Source: Epiperipatus broadwayi (Eukaryota > Onychophora > Udeonychophora > Euonychophora > Peripatidae). Taken from it: a DNA stretch of 64,000 nt. The notes under the pieces were generated by a model. The model did not search any database. It saw only the letters and a list, made by a program, of their open reading frames with translations, and was not told the DNA's origin. Made by a program: the position numbers and the translations under genes. The DNA lies in assembly GCA_028023455.1 (NCBI GenBank), contig JAQFVV010006451.1:312001-376000 (forward strand). Reading direction: 5' to 3'. Shown here in pieces: positions 63,384 through 64,000 of the stretch (position 1 is its first letter; every line of letters starts with the position of its first letter).

Positions 63384-64000
63384 TGTACCAGATTGTTCCG
63401 CAGAACGTCTTACTTACACATATAAGTTTTGGCTGGTTTCAAACTTCTTCATAATACATTTATAACCTTATTTAATTATAAATGTTATGTGAATGAACCA
63501 GCAAGTTTGAGCAAAATGGGAGATATTATTGATAGCTTTAACTATCAACAATGGCCCACCTCAGCTGCTAGATTCAAACCCATACTATCCAAACACTTTA
63601 TTTGTTTTGGAGTAAACCCCAGGGTGCCAGCTAGTCTCAGACTAACATATTTGGTCAGTAGGCTCATAATCGAGTGCTCTAAACAATCCCAAAAGTAGCC
63701 TAGTCTAATTTTAATCAATAATAAAATACAGAAAAAAGAATTGGTCAAAAGATATGGATAAAAAGGAATTGATAAAAAGAATTGACCGACAAATAAAGTA
63801 TAAGTTTAAAGACCATTTATTTTAATTAACATTAACTAAGTTTAAATATTTTCTAAATCTAATATAATACTCGCACATTTTAATTTAACACAATATGATA
63901 TGTCTTATGAGAAAGCAAAATAATATTTGACATTGATAAATTATCTAACTTCATAAACACACACATCAATAGTTCATTTTATGCATGCTTAAGAGTTCAA
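63384..64000 (-). repeat. 5' LTR of the minus-strand LTR retrotransposon, cut by the window edge
   Basis: It matches 59323-59940 and shares the TGTACC (plus-strand) edge. By comparison with the other LTR, about 1 kb more lies beyond the window, so the 5' end, promoter and target duplication cannot be seen. The plus-strand frame at 63429-63698 parallels the one at 59368. Confidence 0.8.

Overview
This is non-coding, repeat-dominated DNA from an animal nuclear genome. It is very AT-rich, with no operons, no bacterial-style genes and no convincing host protein-coding gene. The animal inference rests on the repeats: Penelope-like elements (PLEs) with GIY-YIG endonuclease domains, decayed LINEs, tRNA-derived SINEs, a hAT-type MITE, long terminal inverted-repeat units and very long perfect microsatellites. 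The species cannot be named from sequence alone; a lophotrochozoan such as a mollusc is a guess. Almost every long open reading frame is a microsatellite artefact or a transposon remnant.

Layout. 1-7 kb: a SINE, a 0.77-kb repeat bounded by TTAA (second copy near 58.5 kb), a rearranged interspersed repeat and a fold-back unit. 8-15 kb: hammerhead-bearing fold-back copies, a 0.62-kb palindrome and a trinucleotide tract. 15.06-15.96 kb: an uninterrupted (GATA)n array of about 225 units. 18-24 kb: a composite fold-back repeat, a decayed PLE, a head-to-head pair of PLE 3' ends and another fold-back element. 25-29.7 kb: a SINE, a third PLE, a second SINE type, a LINE reverse transcriptase remnant and two long (TAA)n arrays. 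31-41 kb: microsatellites, LINE 3' ends, two fold-back families, SINE copies in inverted pairs, a LINE C-terminal zinc-knuckle ORF and a second (GATA)n array. 42-50 kb: fold-back copies, a 1.07-kb inverted-repeat element and a hAT MITE with a perfect 8-bp target duplication. 50-58 kb: LINE remnants on both strands, a fold-back element with a hammerhead-like core and the best-preserved PLE. 58.5-64 kb: the second TTAA-bounded repeat, then a short LTR retrotransposon lying on the minus strand; its 5' LTR runs off the window.

The most interesting signal is that several fold-back families carry the hammerhead ribozyme core CTGANGA...stem II...GAAA...stem III...C. Two copies of one family show a compensatory change in stem I. 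The same window holds four PLE remnants of at least three sequence types. Hammerhead motifs are known from PLEs, so these units may be non-autonomous, ribozyme-bearing relatives copied by PLE machinery. That last step is inference.
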